Below are positions 10,204 through 18,572 of a DNA stretch of 64,000 nt, piece after piece. This DNA comes from DATBVX01 sp963705495 (lineage in GTDB: Bacteria; Pseudomonadota; Gammaproteobacteria; Steroidobacterales; Steroidobacteraceae): the NCBI GenBank assembly GCA_963705495.1, contig CAVPJQ010000025.1, forward strand, positions 62,001 to 126,000, read 5' to 3'. Position 1 is the stretch's first letter. Each line of letters begins with the position of its first letter. The position numbers were made by a program, and so were the translations under genes. The notes under the pieces are model-generated. The model was given only the letters and a program-made list of their open reading frames with translations. It was not told the origin of the DNA and did no database searches.

Positions 10204-11412
10204 TCATTCCACAACGAGCTCACGAGCTGGTGGCCGCGCGCAGTGGTATGAAGCCATCGACGCACCATAACCGCCGGCGTAGAGCAAGGCGAGTATGTCG
10301 CCCTCGCGCAGATCGGGAAGCTGACAATTTTCGGCGAACAGGTCGCCGGCTTCATTGATGTGACCGGCCACCGTGCAGGTCTTGGACGGCGCTGCGTCGG
10401 CGGCGCGGCACAGGACGATCTCCTGGTGATAGTGATAGAAGGCGTGCAGATTGAAGGCATTCAGACCGCAGTCGACACCGACGAACCGCGTGCCGCCCTT
10501 GTCTTCGATCGTCACGACCTCCACCAGCAGGATGGCGGCGTCCTTGATCAGGTAATCACCGGGTTCGGTCATGATCGTGGCGCCGAGCGAACCCAAGTGA
10601 CGAGCGATTCCCTGCACGTATGCATCGAGATCGACGCCTTGATCGGACGCTTGCAACGGAATCCCGAGGCCGCCGCCGACATTGAAGTACCGCAGACCAG
10701 GGACGCGCTGAGCCAGTTCAGCTCCTCGCTGCGTGGCCTGGAAGAACTCCTCCAGACCGGCGCGCAGCCAGCCCGACCCAATGTGGAAATGCAGGCCTTG
10801 CACTTCAAGGCGCTGATCGCGCGCCAGCGCGAGAGCCTCCTCGAAACGATCCGCATAGATACCGAACTTGGTGGGCTTCTCTCCTGCGTACGTGAGCTGA
10901 GCCGAATAGCCCGTGCCGACTTGCGGATTGATGCGTAGGCCGATGGCGCGCCCGGGCGCGCGTCGGCCGACGCGACGAATCGCGCTGAGGGAGTCGAGGT
11001 TCAGCACGAGGTGCTGGGCCAGGATCACATCAAGGTCGCGTTCGCTGAGGTTGGTACCGGTGTACGAGATCTCCTCAGGCTTCCACCCGGCGCTCAGCGC
11101 GAGCTCGACTTCCTGGGGCGAGCAGGCGTCGATGCCCACATCGCCGAGCGAGCGCATTCGAGACAGAAACGCGGGGTGGCGATTCGCCTTGAGGGCGTAA
11201 TGAAGGCGATTACGTAGCTGTGCACGATCGAACGCGGCCTGGACCCGACGAGCGTTTGTCGCCGCGCGCTGGGGGTCGTACACGTACAGTGGTGTGCCGT
11301 GCTCACGAGCCAGGGCCTCAGCGTCTTGGCCCGCGAATCGCAATCGGCCCGCGTGCACATCCAGACGCTCGCGGCACCACCACGGACTCGGCCGCTTGAA
11401 GGTGTCGTTCAC
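10204..11412 (-). CDS. Fold-III PLP-dependent decarboxylase (LysA/ODC-like)
   Basis: Intact, 402 residues. The alanine-racemase-fold barrel shows the PLP lysine K75 in YALKAN, the phosphate-binding HFHIGSG (H210) and GGGLGIP, and EPGDYL in place of the usual EPGR. The C-terminal domain ends with the cofactor-side Tyr in AGGYGASMASY. The cysteine that ornithine and diaminopimelate decarboxylases normally carry in GPxCxxxD is replaced: here the site reads GHINEAGD (350-357), with Asn at the Cys position. That argues against ordinary LysA and for a side-branch enzyme such as those of siderophore or antibiotic pathways. It lies between two TolB/TPR membrane proteins and is convergent with the CadC-like regulator. 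Confidence 0.82.
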   Translation of the reverse strand: MNDTFKRPSPWWCRERLDVHAGRLRFAGQDAEALAREHGTPLYVYDPQRAATNARRVQAAFDRAQLRNRLHYALKANRHPAFLSRMRSLGDVGIDACSPQEVELALSAGWKPEEISYTGTNLSERDLDVILAQHLVLNLDSLSAIRRVGRRAPGRAIGLRINPQVGTGYSAQLTYAGEKPTKFGIYADRFEEALALARDQRLEVQGLHFHIGSGWLRAGLEEFFQATQRGAELAQRVPGLRYFNVGGGLGIPLQASDQGVDLDAYVQGIARHLGSLGATIMTEPGDYLIKDAAILLVEVVTIEDKGGTRFVGVDCGLNAFNLHAFYHYHQEIVLCRAADAAPSKTCTVAGHINEAGDLFAENCQLPDLREGDILALLYAGGYGASMASYHCARPPARELVVE

Positions 11413-11477
11413 AGGGCGCGTAGACTGGCGGACGGAGGGATTCTCTTCAAGTTACGCTTCCGCCGCGAGCTGGCCTC

Positions 11478-11483
11478 TATAAT
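11478..11483 (+). promoter_or_regulatory. Candidate -10 box for the TolB/TPR gene
   Basis: An exact TATAAT lies in the gap between divergent genes. No good -35 hexamer is seen 16-18 bases upstream. Transcription would start near 11490, so an ATG at 11511 or 11541 is a more likely translation start than 11496. Confidence 0.35.
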
Positions 11484-11495
11484 CCGGCTGATGCA

Positions 11496-13165
11496 ATGCG
11501 TATGCCGCTGATGGACGGTCCCTCGAAGCTCGCTACCTGGATGAGCGAACTGCGACGGCGCAAGGTCGTTCGCGTTGCCGTCGTTTACCTGGTCGTCGCC
11601 TGGCTCCTGATCCAGGTTGCAGACGCGACCTTCGAGCCGCTCGGCCTGCCGCAGTGGTCGATCCGGCTGGTCATCGTGCTTGTCGCACTCGGATTCCCGG
11701 TCGCATTGGCGCTTGCATGGGCGTTCGATGTGACGCCACGTGGCATCGAACGCACTGGCACTGCTCCCGCAGCAAATGACACATCCGGATCCAGGCCCAA
11801 GGTGACAACCGCCGGCGGAGCCACGCCGATTGCGACACCTGCCGAGGCGACCACCGGCACGCGCGATGGCGCGAAGTCGCTCGCGATCCTGCCGTTTGCG
11901 GACCTGAGTGCCGAGCGCGATCAGGACTATTTCTGCGACGGCATCGCGGAAGAGCTCATCAACGCGCTCTGCTCCATCCGGGGCCTCAAGATTGCGTCGC
12001 GCACGTCTGCTTTCCAGTTCAAGGGCAAGTCTGCCGACGTACGCGAGATCGGCCGCACGCTCGGTGTCGACTCGGTGCTCGAAGGCAGTGTTCGCAAGGC
12101 CGGCGATCGAGTCCGCATTACGGCGCAGCTGGTCGGCGCGGGCGATGGCTACCACCTCTGGTCGGAGAGCTTTGACCGGCGGCTCGAGGACATATTCGCG
12201 ATCCAGAGAGAGATCGCTCAGCAGATCGTGCGCTGTCTCAAGAGGAACCTCCAGAGCGCGGACGAGCAGAAACTCGATCGCGGCGGCACAACCAATATCG
12301 ATGCGTACGAGTTCTATCTGCGCGGGCGCGCAATGCTGCGCGGGCACGAGTGGTCGCGTTCGCTCCAAATGTTCCGTCGCTCGATCGAGATCGACCCCAC
12401 CTTCGCGCTGGCGCACGCCGGATTCGCTACGGCGCTCGCCGACAACATTTTCTGGCATCCACTCAAGAACGCGGCTGAGATCGCGGAGGCACTGCAGGCA
12501 GCGACGCGCGCAGAGGAGCTGCAGCCCGGACTCGCGGAGGTCATGGTTGCGCGCGGCACACTGCTCTCGGCCCAGAATCTCAACGATGAGGCCACCGCGG
12601 CGTACGAGGAGGCCCTCGAGCGTGGGCCGAATCTGCCCGATGTCTACTACTGGTATGCACGCCACGCGTTCAGCACGAGTGACTTCTCAAAGGCTGCGCG
12701 GCTCTTTGAACGCAACGTCGAGCTCGATCCGACGAATTTCACGGCCTGCGGCCTGCTGGCCCAGGTGTATGAATCGCTCGGTGACAGCGTGCGCAGCCGC
12801 CGGGCGTATGAGCGCTGCGTGGAGGTGGTCGATCGACAACTCGAGATCTATCCGGACGATGCTCGCGCAATGCAGTACGGTGCCTCCAGCAACGCGGTCC
12901 TCGGACGGCGCGCTCGCTCGCTCGCGCTGATCGAGCGCGCGCTGGCGCTGCGCATGCCATCTCCGCGCCCATGCTCTACAACTGCGCGTGCTCGTATGCA
13001 CGTCTCGGTGAGACCGACAAGGCCCTCGACCTGCTCGAGCGCTGGGTCGAGACGGGCACGGGGAGCGCCGGCTGGGTGCGCGCCGACCGCGACCTCGACA
13101 CCCTGCGCGAGAGCCCACGGTTCGCCGCCATAGTGGCCCGCCTCGAACACGGCAAGACTACCTGA
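11496..13165 (+). CDS. TolB-like/TPR membrane protein (adenylate-cyclase-associated type); one frameshift
   Basis: The N-terminus (MSELRRRKVVRVAVVYLVVA near the ATG at 11541) matches the membrane-anchored family that begins with a short basic segment and two membrane helices. A low-complexity Ala/Thr linker follows, then a TolB-like module (SLAILPFADLSAERDQDYF... GIAEELINAL) and TPR repeats with typical motifs at FALAHAGFATALA and NLPDVYYWYARHAF. The frame is lost near 12955 and continues as MLYNCACSYARLGETDKALD to the stop at 13165; one missing base explains it. Unlike its neighbour at 8220 it has no winged helix. Its function is unknown; it may sense or relay envelope signals. Start codon uncertain. 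Confidence 0.78.
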
Positions 13166-13219
13166 GCAAGATGCGCCCTAGCCGGCCGAAGGCTCAGGGC
13201 AGCGGAAGTCGGCGTATCT

Positions 13220-13626
13220 CTACTGAGGCGAGATCGCAACCGCGCTCGGCTCCGACGGGCTTGCCACACGCATGCTCAACGCAGCGATCTTGTCATTGTC
13301 GAGGGCAAAGTGGAGACACATCTTGAAGGGATCAGCAAGACCTGCCTTCGGAAAGTTTCCGTCCACTTTGGCGGTGACGACGGTCTTTCCGTCGCGGCAG
13401 TCCACGTCGGTGATATCGAGGCTCACTTGCGTGCCGATATATTGTCGATCGCTCCACTCTTTGATTTCAGCGGCACCGCGATAATTGTGTCCGTCGTCGG
13501 TGACGATGGCGTCTTGGTGAAAGTCGCGAGAAACGCCGGGGTGTCATGGGCATTAGTTGCCTCGACGAATGCGGCGATGGGCGGCGATAGTTCGGTAGAG
13601 ACGGGCTCGAGTTCTGTCTTGGACAT
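13220..13626 (-). CDS. NTF2/SnoaL-like small protein; one frameshift
   Basis: The first part reads MSKTELEPVSTELSPPIAAF and FVEATNAHDTPAFLATF; after FTK the frame slips near 13517. Restoring one missing G gives DAIVTDDGHNYRGAAEIKEW and then VSLDITDVDCRDGKTVVTAK to the C-terminus. The span is 3n+2, matching one deletion, for about 135 residues. The pattern (helix with ATNAHD, then DAIVTDDGH..G..EI..W) is that of SnoaL-like NTF2-fold proteins, small cone-shaped domains that bind hydrophobic ligands or act as isomerases. No partner is evident; it lies 105 bases beyond the cell-wall hydrolase gene. Confidence 0.75.
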
Positions 13627-13731
13627 GGCATTCTCCGGATGGATCGCGAAGAGTCACCGTACAGGGGTGGGAGCATGCCGTCTGTGCGTTTCTGTACATA
13701 GCTAGCACGGGCGCTCTGGGCCGGGCTAGAC

Positions 13732-14346
13732 TCATCGATAGAAAACGTGATTGCCGATCTTCGCGACGCTCCGCTTGGTTCTCGCCCAGTATGGTTGCAC
13801 GCCGGTCGCGTGGTAGTAGAGCGCATCGGGCACGAGCGGCATGTGGAAATCGTTGAACACCGCTGTAGCGACAGCTATTGCCTGTTGCCAGGCCGGCCCC
13901 CAAGGCTCGCTGTGCTCCAGCTCAGTCCACGAGAAGTGCGCGACGAAGCGGCGGCGTACCGGGTCCCAGCGCGTGTCGTGCACCACTCCGCAGATCGTTT
14001 TCGGGAAATTCGGCGACCTCAGCCGATTGAGCGTGACTTCGGCGATCGCGTACTGTCCGTTCAGGGACTCCCCGCGAGCCTCGAAGTAGATGTTTTCTGC
14101 CAGACACCGCAGCTCGAGCGCGCGCCTGTGCTCTGACTGCAGACGGGCAGGCTCATCGCGCGAGCGGCCCGAGTACGCGAGCGCTACGATCGAGGTCAGT
14201 GCGACGATGGGTACCGCGAGCATCGCCAAGAAGGACATGCCACCCCCATCGCGCGCGAGCCAATAGAAGACGATCCGGCGTCGCCACGACGCAGGCCGGA
14301 TACGCGCTCGCCAGATGCGTGCCTGATACAGCAGTGATTTGAGCAC
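13732..14346 (-). CDS. Cell-wall hydrolase, SleB/CwlJ (Hydrolase_2) family
   Basis: Intact, up to 204 residues. After a basic N-terminal stretch comes one membrane helix (MSFLAMLAVPIVALTSIVAL), then the catalytic domain with the family hallmark LAENIYFEARGES (catalytic Glu) followed by QYAIAEVTLNRL, and the C-terminal DALYYHATGVQPYWAR. Family members cleave peptidoglycan as lytic enzymes, first known from spore germination and common in proteobacteria. The GTG at 14346 gives the longest frame, but ATG 14238 right before the membrane helix has a better ribosome site (GGGGGTGG). It lies 15 bases after the vWA lipoprotein gene, so both are probably translated from one message. Confidence 0.85.
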   Translation of the reverse strand: MLKSLLYQARIWRARIRPASWRRRIVFYWLARDGGGMSFLAMLAVPIVALTSIVALAYSGRSRDEPARLQSEHRRALELRCLAENIYFEARGESLNGQYAIAEVTLNRLRSPNFPKTICGVVHDTRWDPVRRRFVAHFSWTELEHSEPWGPAWQQAIAVATAVFNDFHMPLVPDALYYHATGVQPYWARTKRSVAKIGNHVFYR

Positions 14347-14361
14347 GGCTGCCGCCGCACC

Positions 14362-15000
14362 TCACAGCATGCTGTCGAGGCGATCGAGGTCGTTCACCAC
14401 GCGCCAGTGTCCGCCGGCTTTCTCCACTTCGCCCTTCCAGTGCTCGAGCCGCGCCAGATATTGGCGCGGGTCGTAGTTGTCCTTGCGCAGCTTGACGACA
14501 TTCAGCGCCACCACGTCGAAACCTTTGAAGGGCACCTCGATGTCGCGCTTGTAGCCTTGCTCGAGGTCCTGCTCGAGGTCCGAGAAGATGAGGATGGTCT
14601 TGCGACCGGTGCCCTTCTCGTTCAGGAACTCCACGGCCTGCAGCAGGCCGCCGGTGATGTCCGTGTACTGCGAGGCGTTCTCGCGAGCGACGAAGTCACC
14701 GCACCTTCTGCGCGAACGCACGCTTCTGCGCATTGGCAGTGGTCGGACGTTCGTCGAACGTAGCCTTCGCGATGATGTCCTTCTCGCTGAAGCTGCCGGT
14801 GTCGATGCGCGCCACCGCAAAGGAGTCCGCTGGTCGAGCCGCGAGAGCGTGTAAAGGATCACGTCCTGCGCCTTGCGCAGCTCGCCGCGGTACGTGCCAG
14901 ACGTGTCGAGCAGCAGATACACGCCCGTGTTCCGGGCGACCGATGCAGACTGCGTGCAGGCCGCGAGCAGGATGCACGCGAGAATCAACGCGCGTCTCAT
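14362..15000 (-). CDS. von Willebrand factor A domain lipoprotein; two frameshifts
   Basis: The first residues (MRRALILACILLAACTQS) are a lipoprotein signal with lipobox LAAC. A vWA domain begins GVYLLLDTSGTYRGELRKAQ, with the MIDAS metal-site motif DTSGT. The frame moves near 14830 to a second segment (SFAVARIDTGSFSEKDII) and back near 14697 (DFVARENASQYTDITGGLLQ). TILIFSDLEQD then carries the late acidic MIDAS residue. The two shifts cancel, since the span divides by three, giving about 212 residues. Its ATG overlaps the stop of the upstream membrane-protein gene by four bases (ATGA). Likely an envelope adhesion or scaffold subunit. Confidence 0.78.
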   Translation of the reverse strand: MRRALILACILLAACTQSASVARNTGVYLLLDTSGTYRGELRKAQDVILYTLSRLDQRTPLRWRASTPAASARRTSSRRLRSTNVRPLPMRRSVRSRRRCGDFVARENASQYTDITGGLLQAVEFLNEKGTGRKTILIFSDLEQDLEQGYKRDIEVPFKGFDVVALNVVKLRKDNYDPRQYLARLEHWKGEVEKAGGHWRVVNDLDRLDSML

Positions 15001-16421
15001 GGCGTCACCTCCTGCACATTCTCCACCGGCTGCTGAGTCCTGCCGTTTGCAGCCAGCTGGATTCGAGCCATAGCGGCACGAACAGCGGCAGATCGTACAG
15101 CCGCTCTGCGAGTGTGCCGAGATGGCGCGAGCCGTTCCCGAGCACACGCAGCACCAGGGCGACTACGCGCAGCAAGCCGATGCCGACCAGCCCGAGTACC
15201 GTGCGCAACGAATGCACGAAGGTCTCGAGCGGGATCGCAACGAACACGAGCGCAAATGGCAGGATGAATCCCATGCCCATCTGCGCGGCGGTCGTGATCC
15301 AGAGCGAGCCGTTCTCGACCGCCACCTCGCTGCCGCGCAGGAGCGCAGTCGTCGCGAGCTCGTCCTGCAGCAGCACCTCGCGCATGTAGGCGAGGCCCGC
15401 CTCGATGCTCGCCAGCAGCAGCAGGATGCTGAAGGTGATCCAGATCATCCGCACTCGCAGCTTGTCGGGCAGTGCGCCGATCACGGGGAAGAGCCGAGTG
15501 ATGCGCAGGCTCTCCATCAGGAACAGGCCCATCGAGATCTCGACCATGATGATGACGAGCGCCGCGATGTCGGCCGTCTTGAAGAGTGCCGATGAAGTTC
15601 GTGCCGCCAACCATCTCGGCCATGGGCCGCGCGATGAGCGAGAAGTTGATCGCAGCGCCGCCCATGGCGACCAGCAGCACCATGGTCGAGATAAAGAAGT
15701 GCACCAGCGACGACGACGAAAGGATCGACACCGCCTTGTCCTCGCGCTTGACGATGTCCTCGTACTCCTGCATGTGCCGATCGACACCCACCGAGCGCGA
15801 CAACAGGCTCTCGACCTTCTTGTCGACGTCGGTCAGGAGCACCTGCACGTCCCGCCAGCGCGGCATCATGGCGCGCAACAGCTCGTGCCGCTCGTGGCTC
15901 GCCTCGCGATAGGCCTCCATCGCCTCCTTGTGCGCCTTCACGATGGATTTGTGGATGTCGGCGAGCACGTCGCTGCCGCCGTTCTTCTCCTCGAGCTTGG
16001 AGACCGTCTCGACGGCGCGAACCCAGCCGGGTGGGTCCGGGGGGACTTCCACGGCGTCCTGGTGATCCTTCTCGATGCGTCCGATCGCCTCGCTCAGGCC
16101 GCGATGCAGGTGCGGGTAGTTGGCGAGATCCTTGCGGACCGTCTCGCCGACGCGCGCGAACTCGCGCTCGATGATGCGCTCCTTCGCTTCGCGGCCCGCT
16201 GCGAGCAACACCTCACGGTTGCGCTCCGCGAGCCGCGTTTCGGCGTGCGCCACGGAGTGCGCGGCGAGCCGCAGACCGCGTGCGATCGCGCCACTGGCGG
16301 TGCGAATCGCCTGATGAGCGGTATGACGTGCGAGGTACAGGACCGCCACCAGCACGACGGCCCAGATGATGGTCGAAATGGCTGGCCACGGAGTGATCGC
16401 GAGCAGAACGTTCATCGACAT
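14997..16421 (-). CDS. Multi-TM coiled-coil inner-membrane protein, function unknown; two compensating frameshifts
   Basis: Starts at ATG 16421 with a membrane helix (IIWAVVLVAVLYLA, about residues 17-32). A charged helical region of about 180 residues follows, likely coiled coil (ETRLAERNREVLLAAGREAK, ASHERHELLRAMMPRWRD). Then come about five membrane helices: HFFISTMVLLVAMGGAAINF; after a frame slip near 15595, ALVIIMVEISMGLFLM; IWITFSILLLLASIEAGLAY; GFILPFALVFVAIPLETFV; and LVGIGLLRVVALVLRVLG. The frame appears to return near 15055, so the gene ends at 14997, overlapping the vWA start. I do not recognise a family. The layout of membrane helices plus a long coiled coil faintly recalls MotA/ExbB-like proteins, but no motif supports that. 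Confidence 0.65.
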   Translation of the reverse strand: MSMNVLLAITPWPAISTIIWAVVLVAVLYLARHTAHQAIRTASGAIARGLRLAAHSVAHAETRLAERNREVLLAAGREAKERIIEREFARVGETVRKDLANYPHLHRGLSEAIGRIEKDHQDAVEVPPDPPGWVRAVETVSKLEEKNGGSDVLADIHKSIVKAHKEAMEAYREASHERHELLRAMMPRWRDVQVLLTDVDKKVESLLSRSVGVDRHMQEYEDIVKREDKAVSILSSSSLVHFFISTMVLLVAMGGAAINFSLIARPMAEMVGGTNFIGTLQDGRHRGARHHHGRDLDGPVPDGEPAHHSALPRDRRTARQAASADDLDHLQHPAAAGEHRGGPRLHARGAAAGRARDDCAPARQRGGGRERLALDHDRRADGHGIHPAICARVRCDPARDLRAFVAHGTRAGRHRLAARSRPGAACARERLAPSRHTRRAAVRSAAVRAAMARIQLAANGRTQQPVENVQEVTP

Positions 16422-16991
16422 GACTGGCAACCCCGCTGTCGTAGGAAGACCCCGGTAGACCGGTGGCTTTGCGGCCCTTGCTTTCGCAAGGTGTGCTCTT
16501 GAGCAGTGGGGCGAGGGTGCGACTGCCGCGCGAGTCGTGTCAAACGGACAACGACGTTATGTGGCAGCAATCAGCGGGAGTGTGAACCAGTTCCGCCTGG
16601 CCGTTGCTGGCAAGCGGGGTGCAAAGCCTGGCGGAGAGAGAGGATTCGAAAACAGGCGAGTGACCTGGCGGCGTCCAGGCGACAAAGCCTCGAACTACGA
16701 TCGCCGTGCGGACCCGGAGTCGAGGTCTCGCCGTCCGTGCGGATAACATGCGTGCCGAAAGCCCGATCGGAATGGTTAACGCCGCCGTTGCACGCAGGGA
16801 CAAGACCAGAGGCCAAAGGGCATGAAGAGCGCTGCCGTCGTGGGTCGTCAGCGAGCGCCAGCAGGTTTCAGTACACGATGTAGACGATAGACGCAGCCCT
16901 ATGAACGAAACGCCATCGGACGCTACACCGCCGCGTCTGCCGGGCAGTATCCGCTCCAGGGCCGGCAAGGCTACCGGCGCACGGGAGGCTC
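16422..16991. other. 570-base stretch without a recognisable gene; left border of the putative island
   Basis: Open frames on both strands here have compositions typical of chance frames and no recognisable domain. The only clear feature is the tRNA-Ser 3'-end copy at 16629-16650. A plus-strand frame from 16506 to 16883 encodes a Cys/Arg-rich peptide that I cannot assign. Confidence 0.5.
16629..16650. repeat. Copy of the tRNA-Ser 3' end (direct repeat, candidate attachment site)
   Basis: These 22 bases match the 3' end of the tRNA-Ser gene at 22209-22231, from the CCA end through the T-loop core ATTCGAA, in the same orientation and with one missing G. No other tRNA part follows. This is the expected footprint of an element that integrated into the 3' end of a tRNA gene and duplicated it. 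Confidence 0.65.
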
Positions 16992-18465
16992 ATGAACCGG
17001 AATGTCGTTGCAGTCACCCTCTACTTGCGGCGTCGGTCACGACCGCGCAGGACGCTTACGACCTCGTGATCAGCAATGGCAGGGTCATCGACCCTGAAAC
17101 AGGGTTAGACGCCGTGCGGCATGTCGGCATCGCCGGCGGCGTCATCGCCGCCGTCTCCGACCAGCCGCTCCATGGTCGTAAGCAAATCGATGCCAGCCGC
17201 CGTGTCGTCGCGCCCGGCTTCATCGACCGAACACGTACACGCTCGGGCCCGGCCTGTTCCGCGCACGCGCGGCCGACGGCGTCACCACGGTACTCAACCT
17301 CGAGCAGGGCGCCCACAACGTCGATGCCGCCTACCGTTCGGTCGCGGGCTCGGCGCTGGTCAACTATGGTTTCGCCGTGGATCACACGGGCGCGCGGTTG
17401 GTTGTGACGCACGACCCCGGAGCTGACGTCACCGGTGGAACGATCGAGGCTTATCCCTCGGCGCCGGCGCGCGATCGCGCCCTGACGGAGGCCGAACTGA
17501 CCGAACTGCTGCGGCATCTCACACGTGGGCTAGAGGAAGGCGCAATCGCGATCGGAATGGGTCCCGAATACCTGCCGGGAGCCACCAACAGTGAGATCTT
17601 TGCGGTGTTCAACCTCGCTGCGGAGCATCGGGTTCCGGTGCAGATCCATGTCCGCAAATGGAACCGCATCACCGATCACCAGGAGGTCTATGAGCCGATC
17701 GCTGCAGCTGCAATTACTGGGGGCCGGGTCCACCTCAGTCACATGAACTCGGTCGCCGACGAGTACATCGACCGCTACCTCCGGTTCGTGGATGCGGCCG
17801 TTGGCAACGGCGTCGCGATCACGACGGAATGCTATCCCTACACAGCCGGGATGGCGGGCATCACCTCGTCGCTTTTTGATGGCTGGGAGAAGTGGCCGGA
17901 TGACCGGTTTGCTCGTTACCGCTTGCCCGGTGGCGAGATGCTCAATCGGCAGACGTTCGCGGCACGCCATGCTGAAGGCGGGATGGTCCTGCTCGAGATC
18001 GCGAAGCCGGAGTGGGTGGATGCCTGCGTCGCGCATCCTGCAACGCAGATCGCGAGCGACGGCAGCTGGGAGCAGGGCGAGACGCATCCGCGGGTGGCTG
18101 GCACGCACTCCCGGGTTCTCGGGCACTACGTCCGTGAGCGGCGCCTGTTAACCCTCGAGAGCGCCATCCGCAAGATGACGCTGCTGCCGGCGCTGGCCCT
18201 GCAGGGCGCAGCACCGCAACTCGCGCGCAAGGGCCGTCTGCAGCAGGGTATGGATGCTGACCTGACATTGTTCGATCCGGAGACGATCGCCGACCGCGCG
18301 ACTTACGAGCAACCGACGCTGCCCCCGCACGGCATCGACGTCGTCATCGTGAATGGTGTGATCGTCGTTCGCAACGGGGAAATCGTCGATGGAGTGACAC
18401 CGGGCGCTGCGATACGCCGCACTCGCAGCACGCCGGGCCCGCGACCAGTCGCGACGCAGCCGTGA
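16992..18465 (+). CDS. N-acyl-D-amino-acid deacylase-like amidohydrolase, secreted; frameshifts near 17020 and 17230
   Basis: ATG 16992 opens a signal peptide (MNRNVVAVTL, then in the next frame LLAASVTTAQ) leading to DAYDLVISNGRVIDPETG, the usual N-terminus of D-aminoacylase/dihydroorotase-like amidohydrolases. VVAPGFID precedes the metal-binding HxH, here readable as HVHA only across a frame slip near 17230. The main frame carries RAADGVTTVLNLE, a catalytic-domain helix GLEEGAIAIGMGPEY, metal-ligand histidines in QIHVRK and VHLSHMN, and TQIASDGSW with the catalytic Asp. The end is the composite domain GMDADLTLFDPETI. Likely periplasmic removal of acyl or peptide groups from D-amino acids. 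First gene of the putative island; convergent with the aldehyde dehydrogenase. Confidence 0.8.
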
Positions 18466-18572
18466 TAGTGATCGATGAGACTTACAATGCGCCGCGCGCT
18501 TGTACTCGCGCGGAGCCCGAAGCACCTGGCAAGGTGCCGCTGGATGCCCTGGTCATGAGGGGAGGGCGGTGT

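Noticed and set aside
11413..11495. Full sigma-70 promoter for the TolB/TPR gene
   Set aside because: Only the -10 TATAAT is convincing; no -35 element at 16-18 bases, so only the -10 box is reported.
14362..16421. Zorya-like (MotA/ZorA) defence module
   Set aside because: The membrane protein has a coiled coil and several helices but no recognisable MotA motif, and there is no ZorB-like peptidoglycan-binding or helicase/nuclease partner nearby.
16506..16968. Two overlapping open frames on opposite strands (126 and 142 codons)
   Set aside because: Cys/Arg- or Ala/Leu-rich composition typical of chance frames in GC-rich DNA, no ribosome site and no recognisable domain; one spans the tRNA-Ser repeat.
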